Shown here piece after piece: positions 62,016-64,000 of a stretch of 64,000 bases of DNA. Each line of letters opens with the position of its first letter. Within the stretch, counting starts at the first letter, position 1. Source of the stretch: RGIG6375 sp964472725. GTDB lineage: Bacteria; Bacillota; Clostridia; Oscillospirales; Oscillospiraceae. The position numbers and the translations under genes were made by a program. Below the pieces are notes generated by a model. It was given only the letters and a program-made list of their open reading frames with translations, made no database searches and was not told the DNA's origin. The stretch spans positions 1 through 64,000 of the forward strand of contig CAYYLZ010000005.1 of assembly GCA_964472725.1 (NCBI GenBank), written 5' to 3'.

Positions 62016-63602
62016 TTATTCAGCGTTTATCGACCATGCGGTAATATCGTTGAACAGGTTATGGATCGTCGGGTTCATTCCCGACACGGTTTCGCGATGG
62101 GTATAAATTGTTTCTATCTCAAACATCAGCGAGATTACCGGCAGATGCTCGGCAATATAACCGTAAAGCTTTGCCGCGGCATCACGCTTCCCTTCTTCGG
62201 CTGATGCGTTGAAATCGTAAATGAGAGTCTGCAGCTGCGCATCGTAGACGCCGTAATTGGCGTTTCCACCGTAGCTGAGCAGCTGGGTCAGGTCGAAGTC
62301 CGCCGTGAGCATCACCTCGCCAAGGTATATATCGTATTCCCTGTTTTTTAGAGCACGTATATAGCTGTCCCAGCTCAATTCCCGGAGAACCACCGTTATT
62401 CCTCTTTCGGCCAGACTGTCCCTGAGAGCCCGGGCAGCCTTCACCTTGGCGGGATTTTCCTTGTTGACCACGAAGCTGAGAGTAATCTCTTCCACAGAGT
62501 TTTCTTCAAGGTCAAGATATTCCAGCATTCCGTCCTGATCGTAATCTTCAACGAGATACTGTATTTTGGCCGCTTCGATATCTTGCCCGGCAATGGTGAA
62601 CACATCGTACTCCTCCGACCAGAAATACGCCTCGGGATGAAGCGGGAGCGTGGCAGGCTCCGCTTTTATTATATCCTCGGAGAGCATTCCGCGGTCTATC
62701 AGCGAAGAGAACAGGACTCGACGGTTTTTATCCTCAAGGAACTTATTGTTGTCGTTAACGCCAAGAAAATACAGTATGGTGGTATCCTTATATCTCGACT
62801 CTGTGTTTCCGCTGTACTCCAGGTAATTCACGTCGGCTTTTGACGTTGTTACAAGGTCGACCAGTCCGGAATCAAAGGCCGTTATAAGCTCGCCGCCGCT
62901 GTATTCCTTGAGATACAGACGCTCAGCGGGCAGCTTACCGAAATCACGGTGTCCCCCGAATGCTTTCAGGTACCGATAATCACCCGCGTCCGTAAACACG
63001 TACGGTCCTGAGCCTATTGGCACAGACTCCTTTCCGCTGCCTGTCTTTACTATCGGTATATCCAGCAGGAGCGGGAGATTGTAATTCACTCTGCTCAGTT
63101 CCACGAAAACGCTGTTCTCCAAAACGTAAGCCGCGGTTATTATGGAAAGCCGTGATGCGTAATTATCGCTGACCCGTGCAAGCTCTATGGAATAGGCCAC
63201 ATCTTCGGGAGTGAGCAGGCTGCCGTCATGGAGCTTTATCCGCTCTTCGATATCAAACCTGTACACCTTGCCGTCGTTTGTGGAAAACTCCCGGCAAAGC
63301 ACATTTGAGAAGCTGAAATCATTATTCACCGTAAACAAGCCCTCGTACATAAGGGGCGTCAGTTCCACATTGGCGGAGCTGTCGGTATAATAAGGATTCA
63401 GCCCTGCTTCGATATCGCAGTTGAGGGCAAATATCTCGTCTGCATATTTAGGGCCTTTATCCGATACGTTCCGAGGTCTGTTTTCCACTTCCTGCTCGGG
63501 AGGCGGCAAATCGCCCATCTGCGACGGACTGCAGGCCGTAAACGAACCAAATATCAGCAGCATAGCCAACATCATCGCAATCGGCCTTAGCTTAATCTTC
63601 AA
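62016..63602 (-). CDS. Peptide-type ABC substrate-binding lipoprotein (family 5)
   Basis: It has 528 aa with lipobox FTAC (about Cys24), then an SBP_bac_5 fold with the marker LHDGSLLTPEDVAYSIEL and a C-terminal QLLSYGGNANYGVYD segment. Family members capture peptides, nickel, or other small molecules for an ABC importer, but no permease or ATPase genes are in the window. The start is TTG at 63602 with GGAGG seven bases upstream. It is between pgeF and purL, all on one strand. Confidence 0.88.
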   Translation of the reverse strand: MKIKLRPIAMMLAMLLIFGSFTACSPSQMGDLPPPEQEVENRPRNVSDKGPKYADEIFALNCDIEAGLNPYYTDSSANVELTPLMYEGLFTVNNDFSFSNVLCREFSTNDGKVYRFDIEERIKLHDGSLLTPEDVAYSIELARVSDNYASRLSIITAAYVLENSVFVELSRVNYNLPLLLDIPIVKTGSGKESVPIGSGPYVFTDAGDYRYLKAFGGHRDFGKLPAERLYLKEYSGGELITAFDSGLVDLVTTSKADVNYLEYSGNTESRYKDTTILYFLGVNDNNKFLEDKNRRVLFSSLIDRGMLSEDIIKAEPATLPLHPEAYFWSEEYDVFTIAGQDIEAAKIQYLVEDYDQDGMLEYLDLEENSVEEITLSFVVNKENPAKVKAARALRDSLAERGITVVLRELSWDSYIRALKNREYDIYLGEVMLTADFDLTQLLSYGGNANYGVYDAQLQTLIYDFNASAEEGKRDAAAKLYGYIAEHLPVISLMFEIETIYTHRETVSGMNPTIHNLFNDITAWSINAE

Positions 63603-63651
63603 AACAAATCCTCCATTTTACCGCATACGCGGCACAAACAGAAACTGCAAA

Positions 63652-64000
63652 TTATCTGAGAGAAATCAGTGCCGCCTGCGTGCCGCGCTCGCCGTTGGTA
63701 GCGCGGTGGGACCAGTACTTTTCGCAGGAGCATTTGGTGCACTCGCTGCTTATAACGATGTTTTCGTCGGGAACTCCCGCTCTCATAAGCAGCAGGCGGT
63801 TGACATCCTTGAGGTCAACGTGGTACTTGCCGTTATTATCGTCTACCGCAACGGTACTGATATCGCAGTCAAGACCGAGAGCCTTAACGGCCTCATACAC
63901 CTCGGCACCGGTTTCAAAGCAGCAGACACCAATTCCCGCGCCGATGGCAGCGTAGATATTCTCCGGGCTGCCGCCGTATTCATCGCACAGTGCTTTGACG
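63652..64000 (-). CDS. PgeF/YfiH polyphenol oxidase-family protein (3' part)
   Basis: This is the C-terminal part of a gene cut by the window edge. AAIGAGIGVCCFETG and YHVDLKDVNRLLLMRAGVPDENI ... ECTKCSCEKYWSHR fit the laccase-domain YfiH/PgeF family, some members of which act on purine nucleosides or cell-wall fragments. The Cys and His residues in these motifs are metal ligands in relatives. Confidence 0.85.
   Translation of the reverse strand, partial: VKALCDEYGGSPENIYAAIGAGIGVCCFETGAEVYEAVKALGLDCDISTVAVDDNNGKYHVDLKDVNRLLLMRAGVPDENIVISSECTKCSCEKYWSHRATNGERGTQAALISLR

Overview
The window looks like chromosome from an anaerobic, Gram-positive Clostridia bacterium, most likely an Oscillospirales-type gut commensal. 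This is inferred from gene content and order, not from a marker-gene comparison. The clues are the dxs-tlyA-nadK-argR-recN block, RqcH, Mini-RNase III, a DacF-type carboxypeptidase, SLH-domain surface proteins, GerMN lipoproteins, two [4Fe-4S]/flavin 'old yellow enzyme' reductases, PepV, QueH and a fused PurL. No rRNA, tRNA, CRISPR array, prophage or complete IS was seen. Most of the sequence is ordinary housekeeping DNA with short accessory patches.

Layout. 0-6.5 kb: minus-strand operon dxs-tlyA-nadK-argR-recN followed by an acetyltransferase. 6.6-10.4 kb: rqcH and an Fe-S/flavin reductase. 10.4-15.9 kb: a tight minus-strand operon of a ComEA-like protein, response regulator, histidine kinase, triple-GerMN lipoprotein, metY and mrnC. 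16-24.2 kb: dac carboxypeptidase, a probable minus-strand small RNA, an EF-G-like factor, a large protein with the plan of a P1B-type ATPase but no catalytic residues, and rlmB-metK. 24.4-32.4 kb is the most accessory part: a catalytically dead rhomboid with a zinc-binding tail, an XRE regulator with a small partner, a divergent reductase / MtaA-like methyltransferase pair with operator-like palindromes, a P-loop kinase, and a sigma factor with a very long C-terminal extension bracketed by inverted copies of a dispersed repeat.

32.4-48.3 kb: GNAT, pepV, an SLH protein and hslO, a phosphoribosyltransferase, a lipid kinase, an alpha/beta hydrolase, a chimeric PstS-like lipoprotein, rpsF-ssb-rpsR, queH, mfd and a PpiC-type lipoprotein. 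48.3-48.7 kb is a nested inverted-repeat element resembling a MITE. 48.7-64 kb: an SLH/phosphodiester-glycosidase protein, htrA with its own two-component system (six cysteines in the external sensor domain), rplJL with an L10 leader, rsmE, cdd, purL, a peptide-type substrate-binding lipoprotein and the 3' end of a PgeF/YfiH gene.

How it fits together. Two envelope-sensing modules stand out: the GerMN-lipoprotein two-component operon (laid out like actinobacterial MtrAB-LpqB) and the Cys-rich kinase next to HtrA (laid out like CssRS-HtrA). The best candidates for undescribed biology are the dead P-type ATPase, the sigma factor with a built-in winged helix and sensor-like tail, the divergent flavin-reductase/methyltransferase pair, and the chimeric PstS-like lipoprotein. 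All functional statements are from sequence reading only.
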